This document shows positions 9,277 to 20,612 of a stretch of 34,090 nt of DNA, piece after piece (within the stretch, counting starts at the first letter, position 1; each line of letters opens with the position of its first letter). Both the position numbers and the translations under genes were made by a program. The DNA comes from Phlegmacium glaucopus (Eukaryota; Basidiomycota; Agaricomycetes; Agaricales; Cortinariaceae). Under the pieces are notes generated by a model. The model saw nothing but the letters and a program-made list of their open reading frames with translations, did no database searches and was not told the origin of the DNA. Location: assembly GCA_015039465.1 (NCBI GenBank), contig MU130362.1, positions 518,215-552,304 on the forward strand, given 5' to 3'.

Positions 9277-12157
9277 ATGAGTGCGTCAAATCATGGGTTA
9301 GTTGGCCCATCAAACCCAGCCACCACTCCGCACCCAACCACTCCTTCCAAGTCTCGAGGAGGCTTGAATGCATCCCAGGGACGTCCAACACCTCGCAGAG
9401 ATCGCTCCCCTTCTTTCAGAACGCCACCTTTAACACCGTCTCGACAAGGAGGCTCGAATGCATCCCAGGGACGTCCAACACCTCGCAGAGATGGCTCCCC
9501 TTCCTTCAGAACGCCACCTTTAACACCGTCTCGAGGGATTAACCATTCCAATGCACCACTTACTGCACCAGCAACACCACGGCACAGAAAACACAACGCT
9601 CTACAACGTTTGCGTGGAATCAGGACCAGAATGCCTGCGAACCTTTCGCTCGATTCGATTCGTACTCGCCTAACTGCTGAGCTCTCGCTTTCGTACACAC
9701 CAGATGACTGGCAAGTTCATCTTATACGACGGATCCTTCAAGGCTACGACAGTATCTTTTCTGCAGGTACCGGCTATGGGAAAAGCCTCATATTTGAAGG
9801 ATTGGCCGTTTTGGGAGGTGCTGGCAAGCTGGTCATTGTGATCAGCCCTTTGAAAGCGTTAGAACACGACCAGGTATGCTATTTTACTTTCTGTCTAATT
9901 TTTGATTACTCATTTTTTGTTGCAGGCAGAGCAAGCCGTAGGAAAGGGTATCGGAGCCATTGTGCTTAACGAAGACACAACAAAAACCGCCGACCTCTGG
10001 AAAAGTGAACGACTGTGGCGATGGTCTACATGTCGCCAGAGATGGCTCTGTCCGAGAGCTTCCAGAAATTGTGGAAGGAATCGCAGCTCCGCAACCGATT
10101 AACGGCTGTTGTCGTCGACGAGGTGCATTGCATTGACGAATGGGGCAACGACAATTTCCGCCCACTATACCGCAAACTCAATACCCTCCGAAATTATACT
10201 GGCTACGAAATTCCCATCGTTGCATGTACCGCCACTGTGCGAACTTCAACATTCGACTTAATCTGGAGCACTTTAGGCTACGGAAACCGGCCATTCTGGG
10301 GCCTTGATGTAGGAGTAGACCGACCCAACCTATTTTACATCACACGACCGCTATCGGACCCTAAAAACCCCCTCCTCGACATCCTCAACCTCCTTCCGAG
10401 CATATTGGATGGCAGCGTCACCCTTGACGACATTCAAAAGTGCCTTCTATACTTTGATTCTGAAGCAGCATGCCGTGAGGCTGTTCAATTCCTCCGCAAG
10501 GTCTTGCCACCACATCTTCGGTCCTGCGTGCATGCGTTCTCGTCAGACATCTCTGAGAAAGGCAAGAAGGCTGCATGGGCCAAGTTTCAAAGTGGCGAGT
10601 ACCGAATACTTTGCGCAACAGACGCTGCGGGTATGGGGTGCAATGTACCCGATATCAAGTATGTTGTGTCGTTTGGCGTGCCCAAGTCGAAGTCTTTGAG
10701 TACGGTTGCTCAGCGGTGGGGCCGCGGTGGTCGAGACAGAAAAACGCAGGCTACTTGCGTGCTTCTTTTGCCGAAATGGGCATTCCGACCGGCACCGGCA
10801 GTCATTCTCGCCCAACAGCACCTTGAACATGGTCGCAAGACAAAGAAGTCTGAAGAAAGCAAGAAGGACATGCTCCGACAAGCAAACCTTGATGAGAGAC
10901 TTGAGAATTTCATCAGTATTGGATCACCTGGCTTGCCTAGTGAGTATTACTTACTGTAAACTTGTTTCACATGATCTCATTATTATTTTAGATTGCGCTC
11001 ACTTATTCTTGTGTGAGGAGTTCTCACCCAAAACAGGTCTGGCTATTCGACGTAGCCTGGAGGATAATGGACCCCTGGTTCATGGTTTCCGGTCAAAAGG
11101 GGTCTCGTTTGAGCTTACATGGACCATCCTTGACCTCCACAGGACTCCGCCTGCTGACCGTTGTTGCTACCGGTGCAACCCGCAATTATTGGCTCCCTTT
11201 GCACCAGCTGACAAGCACGATCCCTGCCTAGTCATGTATTCACATCATTTTCTTTATGGCCTTGCCCCTCCTGAATCTCGTCCTGGTTCATCTGCTAGTA
11301 AACGAACTGAGACTTCAGCAGCTTCTAGTTTTGTGGCCTCTCGCACAGCTGTCAAAGTCCCAAAAGAGGAACAAGAGAAACTTTGTGAAAAACTTGTTCT
11401 TTGGAGAAATGAGAAGTACCGCCAACGAGGGTCGCCAATCTTCCTGTCTGCCCAGATATTTTTGCCACCGAAGCAGCTCAATGCTTTCGTGGCACATGGC
11501 CACAAGTTTTTGCAAGAACAAGTTCTGACAACTCGGCTCCTTCGTAGACTTGTACCTTGGGATTCTGCTACCGAATCAGACATGGAGGGGATCCTTTCTC
11601 TCATTAACGACTGGCACAAGACAGCTGCCATCAGCATTCCAACCACTCCATCCTCACAGCGCCGTGTTCGCAAAAAACCTCGCGTTGACCAAATCAATAA
11701 CTCAGCAACCCCACGACCAGTGCAGCCCATTGTACAGCCCATGTTTACATCCCGTTTCTGATTGCTGCTGCCCCGTCCACGCCCCGTGCAACCATTGACT
11801 GCACCAGTAAATCCTCCCATTGATGAAAATGTGTTTCAAACACCTCGCCCACCACCTTCCCACCCAGCTCCAAATTACCCAAGCGCACCGATCCCATTTT
11901 GTCATTCTGGCCCCACCTCTTATGCATCTGCAGTTGCATCTCCGTCAACGCCATCAACCCTGCGTGTGCTATATAACCCATACCAGCATCTTGTGGGCTC
12001 TGCTCATGCGCCTCCTCTCTACTACTTGCCTTATGCACCATCGGGTCTATCGTGGACACCAGCGCCAGCCATGCCAGTGTCCCAGATGCCCCAAGTTCAG
12101 TATCAATTCACCCCAAACTACACACCATCAAACTACACACCACAACCACATAGATAA
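9277..12157 (+). pseudogene. Broken RecQ-like DEVH helicase gene
   Basis: Exon 1 is 9277-9873. An intron 9874-9925 (GTATGC...TGCAG) follows, then coding sequence from 9926. A second intron is 10940-10991. Helicase motifs in order: a Q-motif-like YTPDDWQ, motif I AGTGYGKS, motif II DEVHC, motif III TAT, a CATDAAGMGCNVP segment (motif V) and motif VI QRWGRGGRD. Two disablements are seen. Near 10014 the frame shifts by one base between LW and AMVYMSPEM. At 11759-11761 an in-frame TGA is followed by about 131 more codons of Pro-rich sequence in the same frame, ending at 12157. The N-terminus has a 90-bp tandem repeat. Superfamily 2 RecQ-like helicases unwind 3'-5'; here an element-borne role is likely. 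Both lesions could in principle be assembly errors. Confidence 0.75.
9358..9537 (+). repeat. 90-bp tandem repeat in the helicase N-terminus
   Basis: Two nearly identical 90-bp units encode 30 residues each, containing NASQGRPTPRRD and RTPPLTPSR. They keep the frame and make a basic, Ser/Thr-Pro-rich tail before the helicase core. The few differences, for example Arg versus Gly in one position, show a recent duplication. Confidence 0.85.
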
Positions 12158-12829
12158 ATTCTGGATTTTATAATACAATTTCCCCTGTCGAGTATTCTCC
12201 ACCCCCACCCAGAGATCCTAAAGTTCCATCTTCATCTCCATGAACGTCATCATAACTGTCATGTTCTAAGGGGTTGGTGACATTATCAAACACAGTTTCG
12301 CTGTCAAGGCGCGTGTCGCGATTGTCATTAGTGATTGGATAGCCAACAGCAGGATCATATGTTGTGCTCTTCATGAACTCGCGGAAGTTACCATTTAACC
12401 AGATCTCTGCACCTGCCACTTGGCCATCGAAAATCGCAGAGACTTCAGGTTCATTTTCATTCTTGGTGGTCACTTTTGTTGGGGCTAACACAGGACGAAC
12501 TGTAGCGGTTTCTTGATGCATGACGAGGCATTCCATATCCTCAACCAACACCCAAAGGTCCTCTTGGAAGGAGATCTCCTTTGATCTTTGCGACCGATCT
12601 GGGTTCCCGAAAAAACTTTGAAACACGTTCTGTCACATCATGAAAAGCTTCAACACAAGCTGAGCCTTTTTCGATGATATAAACAACGGTAACACCATTT
12701 TCTTGTGCAATAAAGACACGCTAACAATGTTTTAATATAGATTTATGATATCAATGATGACCAACGCACCTTCACCCAGAAATTGAGCTGTTCAATGTAA
12801 AGATCCGCAGCAATCCACCTGTTACGAAC

Positions 12830-13219
12830 TTTCTTTTCTTTTTCCTATCTCCACTGAACACATGCCCGTTTCACTTACACATGCCTTACTTATTCTTTTC
12901 ATTTCCGCTTTACACATGCATTCCTCATTCCTTTCATCGTTTCACCTATTTATACTTATGCATACCTTCTTACATGCGGACGCCTCACTCTATGCACAAC
13001 TCTCTTTACTTACTATAAATACCTTAGTTACGCTGGATGTAACCTTAGCTAATTCTTGAGACTCTAACCTTGGTTACTTCGCTCTTGAACATTCTCAAAC
13101 TCTTAAGACACTGCTTCGAGACTTATCTCTTAGTATTCTTCTGAGCTCATCGAACCGACGAACGACTTTATACGACTGTTTACGGCCAGACTCCTCTGAG
13201 CCGTTCAAAGTTGTAACAC
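12830..13219. mobile_element. Solo LTR 1 with 5-bp target duplication
   Basis: A 390-bp segment starts TGTTACGAACTT and ends AAGTTGTAACA, so it has the TG...CA ends of an LTR with an imperfect inverted terminal repeat. It is flanked on both sides by CCACC (12825-12829 and 13220-13224). A TATAAATA box lies at 13014-13021. It interrupts the DUF6589-like gene, and no internal retrotransposon sequence is present. Recombination between two LTRs normally leaves such solo copies. Confidence 0.85.
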
Positions 13220-15110
13220 CACCTCCCAGGTAAGCCCCATCTATTTACAAACCAAGATCGTTCCAAAGCCTTTCTCAATGTGTCGTTTAGCTCATACTTC
13301 CACTTTAAAATGACTTCGGCACATTCTCTTGCATAGTTATGTTGACTGGCTCCTCTGAAAGAAAGACACCAGTACCGCATGACTCGCAGAACGCGACCAG
13401 GATCTGCATGCGCTACAGCCTGCTCAAACTCGCAGAAAAGCAGGGCATCACGGATAAAGTAAATATTGTGAGCTTGCCAATCATCACGAGCCTCCTTCAT
13501 CCGTTCTGCTGCAAATGTGGATGCGCGGTTCAAAGCAATGTACTCTGCAAGAGATTTGATTTCATCAAAATCTGGGCGCCAGGACTTCAGCTCAGACCAC
13601 TGCGTAAAGCCTTTCTTGACCCTGGAAATGCTGTTTCTGCACAAGCTGCATCAATTATTATTCAATTACTTACATGGTAATGTGGAGAAGTCTTGCAATT
13701 AGAGAATGCCGTATTAATGATTTTGCTGCTGCGTAGTTTGGTTTTGTCTCATCCCAAACACGTCCTAAAAGACCTTTGTGTGCTGAGAGGGATGTTGGAT
13801 CCTGAACAGTGTGTCCGAGATGTGTTTGCACAATGCAGTGGGTGTTCTGAAGTGAGTAGTGCCACAGGCTGCTAAGCTCTTCAACGTATTCAACCCGCTC
13901 CATTGCATCAACATCATCAGCTCAGTCTCGTCGGGCTCCTCGTAAGTTATTGCTAGTCAACCAATCCCCCAGAACAATTCGCACTTTGGCTGACCACTCG
14001 TGTTCATCCAGGGTTGAACGCTCGCATATTGCTTCCATGACCTTCACAATCCCTTTTTTGGAGCCCTCATTAATGTCAAAAACTCCGAATGGCCTCACAT
14101 CAGTCTTCCGTACTTTCAGTGGTCGGTCCGAGGGCATCATCTTTTTGATTTCGTCAAGAAACTTGGCACATTCCTTCCAACTTTTGCTCTCGGGTGTGTA
14201 GCGCACTAACATTTCTGCGATAAGACAGGTAAATGCCTTCTTCAGGTGCTCGTCGTCCTCTCGTGAAGGAAGAATATCATCAAATGTTCCTTCAAAATGT
14301 TGCCCGCGAAGGCTGAGTTTGGCTTCGAGATTTTTGGCTTGTCCTACATCAAGGCCTTCTTCATCAATTGCCAGAATTGCGCAGTTTGTTGCATGAATCA
14401 TTTCATTCTTGTTTGTTACTCGCTGTTGAAACTTTCGACGGTAAATATTGATATTGTCGAAGGTTGTGCAGAAGAGATGACCACTCTTCATAAGCTCAGC
14501 GGCATGGGCAATTGCATCGTCAGATATTCGCTTTTTGAGGCGCTCAACTGTCCGCCCTGACACACAGAGCCCAATGTTGCTCAGCATGGTCATTACTCGT
14601 GAACCGGTGCCGCTGATTTTGAAGAACAGCCCAAGAATAAGTGGCAAGAGATTTGTTGCGCGATTGCGGGAAAAGGTGAGTGAGGTAATTGAAATCATTA
14701 CTGCCTATATATCTGTTAATTGATTTACTTTAGACGAGTCTAAGTTTTCAACTTACCAACATCGGATTTCGTGTAAAACCTTGTGGTGTCTGCAAAGTAT
14801 CCCAGGTTTTCATTGGTTCATCGTCTCCAAGATTAGGGTCATCATCCCAGTCATCATCACTGCCCATGGTGCTACCAGCTGCCTGTTTTTTAGCCATTTG
14901 CTTTCGAGCCTTGTTCGGTATGGCTGCAAATGTGTACAAGAGTTTCCAGGTGAATGGTGCCTGTTGGCAATACTTTTCAATCACTTGTTGTGGTTGCAAG
15001 AGTTCCTGGATTCCTTTCAATGTAAGTGTCTTCATCTTAACCTTCAGCTCAACATCCTTAATCATCTTATCGCTCTCCTTCCCCACTATAGCCTGTGCAA
15101 AAGGTGCAAC

Positions 15111-15511
15111 TGTTACGAACTTTCTTTTCTTTTTCTTATCTCCACTGAACACATGCCCGTTTCACCCACATGCATTCCACCTTCCTTCTTTCATTACCGT
15201 TTACACATGCTTTCCTCATTTCTTTCACTGTTTCACCTATTTATATCTATGCAGACCCTTTTACATGTGGACGTTTCACCTTATGCATGACTCCCTTTAC
15301 TTACTATAAATACCTTATTTACACTGGATGTAAACCTTAGCTAATTCTTGAGACTCTAACCTCGGTTACCTTGCTCTTGAACATTCTCAAACTCCTAAGA
15401 CGCTGCTTTGAGACTTGTCTCTTAGTATTCTTTTGAGCTCACCGAAACGACGACTCGATCTTATACGACTGTTTACGGCCAGACTCCTCTGAGCCGTTCG
15501 AAGTTGTAACA
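15111..15511. mobile_element. Solo LTR 2 with 5-bp target duplication
   Basis: A 401-bp relative of the segment at 12830-13219 in the same orientation, with the same TGTTACGAAC start and GTTGTAACA end. It has its own target duplication GCAAC at 15106-15110 and 15512-15516. TATAAATA occurs at 15305-15312. The separate duplication shows an independent insertion into the same gene. Confidence 0.85.
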
Positions 15512-15816
15512 GCAACCACCTCGTTCATGTGTTCTTGTGCATCTGGAAAGTTCTTGAGCCAGATTTGGAAAAGCATTCCTGGTGGAAACTTGGTGTCCTC
15601 GTTTTTTGTGGTTGGCGTGAATCCCATAAATCTTGATGACCTTGCTTTGACCTTGTCAATTTCAGATGTAAAGATAAAGTGGAGGTGTTTGGCGATGCTG
15701 ATTTGGAGGAAGATGAGAAGGGAGAATACCATTTCAAGCCGCCATTCGAGAGGCATTTTTTGTGCATCAGCACTGAGAATGCTCTCCCAGTATATGTTGT
15801 TATAGTGTATTTTCAT

Positions 15817-16357
15817 TGGAGGTACAGAACAAACTATTGAACTATTTCAAATGCTTTTTCGTCATGTCTGAGGCTCTTGAAACATCCGGGGTTGGTGTGA
15901 CATGGACAGTGATATGCATCACAGTTCAAGTTATTTGACCTCAAAGTGTTTCCCTGCCACCTCAGGTGTTAGAAATACTAGTCAGGTGTGTTTAAGCTTG
16001 CATTCTGCTATGAGTTGAAAAAAAAACAAGGGAAAATGGTCAGTATTTGAGGTATCCACAGCTGTATATCTCATGCAGCTGTGTTACAGCCATGATGCAA
16101 CATGCCAGCTGAATAGATTTATTTCCTCTTTGTATTTCAACTCATAAAAAATAGGATTATATTCTTTAAGATACAAAGAAAGGCCTATAAAATTTTTGTG
16201 GAAAGCAGATGCGATTGTGGTTTGAGAGGGGAAGTCAAACGTCCCCTCTGTTTTTGGCAGTTTGTCCCAAGCCCCTTCTGTGAAGGAGTCCGGGAACTGG
16301 ACCGGAGCAAGGGCTTGCTCCGAACCTAGTTCCGACGCATGATCTCACAACAAGACG
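15817..16357. other. Right flank of the composite element
   Basis: No gene recognised; further 5' exons of the DUF6589-like gene could lie here but none could be supported. Two features stand out: the inverted end repeat at 16248-16288, and a perfect 8-bp hairpin GGAGCAAG/CTTGCTCC at 16304-16321 next to the inferred right end. Confidence 0.35.
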
Positions 16358-16424
16358 CAACAATGGTGTACTATATCCAAACCTTTCAGAGGAGGGACTT
16401 GACCAGTCTATTAAGAAGGCATTC

Positions 16425-16790
16425 CAGCTGCCTGCAAAATGCTAGGCTGTTTCAAAAAGTTCTGTGTGTGCCTTTGTTTGGTGCAAATACACTTTTTGGG
16501 TAGATCCATAGTAGAATTGGAGCCAATGTAGAGCAATCCATGGGGATCTGAAAACTGTTGCAAGTATCGTTGCTGAGGTTACAGACGTTGACCACTGTAT
16601 ATATTAATATGACATAATTATTTGATAATTATTGTATTTGATGAGGGAGGCTGCGAGCAAGAAGAGGGGCGTGTGGAGCTGAAATGGCAATCACATCATC
16701 ACTCCCGCACTGTACCAAAAGCAGGTGTTTGTACCAAACACGGGTGCACACAGAAATTATCGAAACGGCCTAGCATGTTGCAGGCAGCTG
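16425..16790. mobile_element. 366-bp MITE with ~75-bp terminal inverted repeats
   Basis: The ends are inverted copies of each other for about 75 bp, starting CAGCTGCCTGCAAMATGCTA on both sides with scattered mismatches farther in. It splits the PP2C copy: the host sequence reads ATTC before it and TCATAGC after it, where the intact gene has ATTCATAGC. This gives an apparent 2-bp (TC) duplication. There is no transposase. The superfamily is unclear. Confidence 0.85.
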
Positions 16791-17799
16791 TCATAGCTTT
16801 GGATTCTTTTATTGTCGATGAAAGGACATATTGAACGAACGGACCTCGAAGGAAGAAGGGGTCAGGCTATTTTCACTTGCCAACGTTGGTATCACGAATC
16901 AACAATAACGTCAAGCGCACCTTCAAGGTTGCTGTGACTGGTGATTCACGAGTCTTGAAGGGGGATACCTATGCCTAAATACACATCCCCAGCGCAGATC
17001 AGGATGCCCATAATGCCCACTAAGTCGAACATCTTCAAGCTGCTCATCCAGGAGAGAATGTTGTTGAAAACGGACGAATACTTGGCTGGGGGATCTCACG
17101 TGGCTTTGAAATGGAGCCAAGGAATCCAGCAACGCCGTTAAGAACAATACCTGGGCAACCGCCCATGAGGGAATTGTTTGACCCCGCCTTACTTTACCGC
17201 AGAGCTGGAGATCACAACAAGTCCGATTATAAAAGGTGACTTCGTCGTATTGGCCTCTGATGGGCTTTGGGATTGTTTGACGAGCAAAGTAGTGGGTTTA
17301 GTTGGAGGTTGGTTGGAGACGAGGGGCGAGGAAGTGAAGATTGGGAAGGGGCAAGGGATCGGAGAAGGAGAGATGGTGATGATACCATTTGGGAAAGCAG
17401 GTCTTTCTGGTTGAAATGCAAAGAAATGGTTTGGTAAAGGAAAGGGTTACGGATGGACTGAAGGTTCGGATGGTGGTACTAGCAAGGAAGTGGTCAAGGA
17501 AGACGAGAGCACAATATGGGAGCAGACAGATTGACCAGTGACGTCATTGAAACTTGATGAAACCGAGATGTATAAGTTTTGGCGGGTGACGAAGCGGTTT
17601 GTGAACATTGCTAATGTTGCGGTACATTTGGCCTGAAATGTGCTTGAAGGTGCAGATAGAGACTTAACAGGGGCCTTGCTCCGACTGAGGCCCACCTCGA
17701 TCCTGGAGTTATAGGTAACAGCTACTTCTCCTTTGAGCTCGACAACTAAGCCTTTCTCTTTCTTTATTACAGGCTGAACTTTACACTCCCCCACGTCTT

Positions 17800-18061
17800 C
17801 CTCCAGGAATCCGCCCAGACTGCCCGGAATCCTGGAGGAATCCTCCAGGAATCCAGGAATTCCTGGTAAATGAGAAAATTCCTCACGGATTCCGGGTGGA
17901 TTCCGGGTGGATTCCTGGGATTCCTATCTAATTCCTGGTGGATTCCTCGTTAATTCCTGGTGGATTCCTGGTATTCCTGGTATTCCTGTATTCCTGGTAT
18001 TCCTGGTAATTCCTGGTGGATTCCTGGTGGAGTTCCTGGTGGAATTCTGGTGAAATCAGCC
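17800..18061. repeat. GGATTCC word array, left end of element 1
   Basis: A dense array of a short near-palindromic word, GGATTCC or its complement GGAATCC, often written as TGGTGGATTCCTGG. Most copies in this array face one way. Similar arrays lie at 19387-19690 and 20739-21045, the latter in inverted orientation. Confidence 0.85.
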
Positions 18062-18204
18062 AAGTCATTGACTTGTTTTATTTAATTTAATTTTTCCTTT
18101 GATTTCGTTTTTTTTGATTGTAAGATATATATTGAAAATTATATAAATACAAATTCACATTAATAATATATTATTCACTTATTAATAACCTATTAACAAA
18201 ACTA
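18062..18204. other. AT-rich stretch inside element 1
   Basis: No gene. AT-rich sequence with runs of T and TATA-like words between the word array and the hairpin minisatellite. Confidence 0.5.
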
Positions 18205-18541
18205 AAAATGTACCCCCATGAGGGGGTTGTTGATCGTAATAAAAATATATATATAAAACCCCCATGAAGGGGGGTTTGTCATCGTTTGCGCATGTCGTCG
18301 TAGTCAATTAAAATAAAGAATAAAAAAATTAAAAAAGACCCCCCGGTGAGGGGGGGTGTCGTCGTCCGTGCTGGTCGTCGTCGCGGCCGTCATTCATGTG
18401 TCGTCACCTTGCTAATAAAAATGTAAAAACCCCAGTGAGGGGGGTCGTTGTAGTCGTCCGTGCTGGTCATCGTTGTGGCCATTGTTTGTGTGTATTTGTC
18501 TGGGTAATAAAAGTAAAAACCCCCCCAGCGAGGGGGGGTTG
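18205..18541. repeat. GC-hairpin minisatellite
   Basis: Five imperfect units, each with a C5-7 run, a short loop containing TGA, GCGA or a similar core, and a G5-7 run. Between them are AATAAAAA-like and GTCGTCGTCCGTGCTGGTCG-like spacers. C runs start near 18211, 18258, 18338, 18430 and 18521. Each unit can fold into a GC-only stem. The same units in inverse orientation occur in the palindrome core near 20287, 20405 and 20568. Confidence 0.8.
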
Positions 18542-18542
18542 T

Positions 18543-19816
18543 AAACATTGGCAGTTTGCTGGGATAGCTCGATCTGCCTTCAAGTCGCCCATGTCGCCCA
18601 TGGTCATTGAGATCATTGTGCTAGTGAGTTAAACAGCAACGAAATCATACATTCGCAGTCCCATACAGCCCTCAATGGTAAGTAGGCACCTTAGTACACC
18701 TCTTATAAAGCATCTTCAACATCCTTCTGTCTTCTAGGCCCTCAAACGGACTCTCATCGCACTCGCAGGACCTATATACCATTCTCCATGGACTATGTTG
18801 TGATGTTCTCGTGGGCTGGCCTGGCTGTCGTTTGCCTAGCGTTCTTCATCATAAATCTGCCTTGCCTTTCAAGCTGTGGTATCGGGGAAAGGATGTAGGC
18901 GGCCTATCTTTAAAGATAAGGGGTGCCAGTGAATATCTAAATATTGACTATTCTCAGGGCTAATAATGTTATTCTACAGGTGTATTTTATTTGGTTTGGA
19001 TACACATTGTAGAAGCTGCTAGCTACCATTCTACTTTCCCCTTGTACACTATCTACTATCACACGAAATTAGACAGCGATTTATTTCATGTTGGTTGTTG
19101 ACGATGTGGGAGTAGATTTTGGTATATTCACTAATATGATGACTTCGAGCAAAGGTCGGTACTTTGGGGGATGTAGCCAAACCACGTCGAAGCTATCCAG
19201 GAGGGTCACCGGGCAATCATAAAATGATCCTTCAAACGGGACAGGGTGGGCAAACAGTCCTCCCTCCTCTTTCTGATAGCTTTCCAACCTTTTACCAAAG
19301 GCAGCTCCTGTTTTTCAAAGCCATCAATCAAAGACAACTTGAATAGATATATTGTCCCTGTAATGAGGTCTTTACACTCCCCCACGTCTTCCTGGAGGAT
19401 TCCTGGTGGATTCCTACCTATTCCGGGAGGATTCCTGGAGGATTCCTACCATTCCTGGTAGGAATACCAGGATTCCGGGAGGAATTTTCTACCAGCCAAT
19501 TCCCCCTGAAATTGACATTCCTGGCTCTTCCCAGTCCAGGAGGATTCCAGGAGGATTCCTGGTACACAATGAAATTGATACCAGGATTCCCGGAATTCCT
19601 TAGGAATCCCCAACACAGAATCCACCCGGAATCCACCTGGAATCCTGGGATCCACCCAGAATCCACCCGGAATCCTGGGAATTCCATCAACTCTTACTTT
19701 TAAATATTATTCAAAATTAAAAGAACCATATATAAGTCAATAGTAATTTAAATGTATATAAGTTAACTGTAATTTGTATATGTGTGGTGGCAATGCCTTG
19801 CCGCCATTCGAATTCC
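18543..19816. repeat. Left arm of a 3.3-kb palindrome
   Basis: Nearly identical in inverse orientation to 20613-21884, with only a few single-base differences and small indels (for example one extra G near 18560 and one near 18602). It contains TM-gene exons 2 and 3, the PP2C/TM spacer, the last PP2C exon in reverse, the 8-bp duplication, and the right half of element 1. Confidence 0.95.
18612..18898 (+). pseudogene. TM gene exons 2-3, palindrome left arm
   Basis: Exon 2 (18612-18677, GTAAGT donor) and exon 3 (18738-18898) of the TM gene family, with the usual 161-nt last exon and TAG. The membrane helix reads about VVMFSWAGLAVVCLAFFII. Exon 1 is absent: the homology stops in the intron just before exon 2, where the palindrome begins. 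It is therefore truncated. Confidence 0.75.
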
Positions 19817-20612
19817 GAATTTTGTTCAGACCGCGAGGTATGGTCACGTGACCGCACGTGACCGCACTCCTCACAAATCAACAAACATCATTTCGTCTTC
19901 TCACAACTACCACAACAACCAGGACGATCAAGGACGACAAGACGGGTGGCGACGACGACCAACGACGACAATGAGCAACAACAACGACGAGGAGGAGAGG
20001 TAACGACAACGAGGGGTAACGACAACGAGGGGTAACGACAACGAGGGGTAACGACGACAACGACAACGAGGGCAACGACGACAACGACAACGAGGGCAAC
20101 GACGACAACGACAACGAGGGCAACGACGACGACGATGTCACCACCACCACCACCACCACAACCACAACGAGAGGGCAACGACAACGACGATGTAACCACC
20201 ACCACCACCACCACCACCACCACCACCGCACAACCACAACAACAACAACAACCATGGCCACAACGGCCGCAACGACGACGACGACGACCCCCCCTCACTT
20301 GGGGGGGGGTTGTTTTATTTTTATTGATATATTACGACGACGACAGCACACGGACAACGACAACGACGACACGACGAACGACGACCAGCACGACGACGAC
20401 GACCCCCCCTCACTGGGGGGGTTTTTATTTTTTATTTTTTATTCTAGTACACTACACGGACGATGACCGCAACGACCACCACCACGCACCACCACCACCA
20501 CTACCACGCACCACCACCACCATGCACCACCACCACCACACACAACAACCACCGTACGACAACGACGACCCCCCCTCGCTGGGGGGGAAAAAAAAAAAAA
20601 AAAAAAAAAAAA
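19817..20612. repeat. Low-complexity palindrome core
   Basis: The 796 bp between the arms are strongly strand-asymmetric. ACA/ACG/AAC repeats (about 19880-20140) are followed by CCA/CAC runs. Three GC hairpins of the minisatellite type lie near 20287, 20405 and 20568, and an A30 tract ends at 20612. Long open frames here (Thr- or Pro-rich on one strand, Val-rich on the other) are artefacts of the repeats. Confidence 0.85.

Larger units (their letters stand above)
12168..15816 (-). pseudogene. DUF6589-like gene, broken by two solo LTRs and frameshifts
   Basis: Minus-strand coding blocks run 15816-15512, 15110-14764, 14712-13922, 13903-13674, 13645-13220 and 12829-12168. Removing each LTR with one target copy restores the frame exactly: NEVVAPFAQ at the first junction, PGRWIAADLY at the second. 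Recognisable family traits are FCTTFDNINIYRRKFQQR, a RDALLFCEFEQAV segment, RVMRYWCLSFRG, and IAADLYIEQLNFWVK before an intron. Introns are seen at about 14763-14713 and 13673-13646. Frame breaks occur between 13922 and 13903 and near the T tract at 12612-12617. From memory this matches a family widespread in Agaricomycetes (DUF6589), whose function is not known to me. The C-terminal end faces the helicase gene. The gene is not functional as read. Confidence 0.65.
8820..16340. mobile_element. Candidate composite element with helicase and DUF6589-like genes
   Basis: Two convergent broken genes, a RecQ-like helicase (9277-12157) and a DUF6589-like gene (15816-12168), are separated by 10 bp. They are bracketed by imperfect inverted repeats (8945-8983 against 16248-16288, roughly 30 of 40 positions matching, plus a weaker outer block). 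Directly right of 16340 a PP2C copy begins in mid-gene, as expected for an insertion or associated deletion. No clear target duplication was found, so the ends are approximate. Multi-copy families of both proteins occur in mushroom genomes, but a joint element is my inference. Confidence 0.4.

Noticed and set aside
12830..15511. The two LTRs as ends of one LTR retrotransposon
   Set aside because: Each LTR has its own different target duplication, and the DNA between them is a DUF6589-like gene in the opposite direction without gag or pol.
16304..16327. Helitron 3' end (hairpin followed by CTAG)
   Set aside because: The hairpin and CTRR-like end fit, but the helicase is RecQ-like rather than Pif1, and no Rep domain or TC start was seen.
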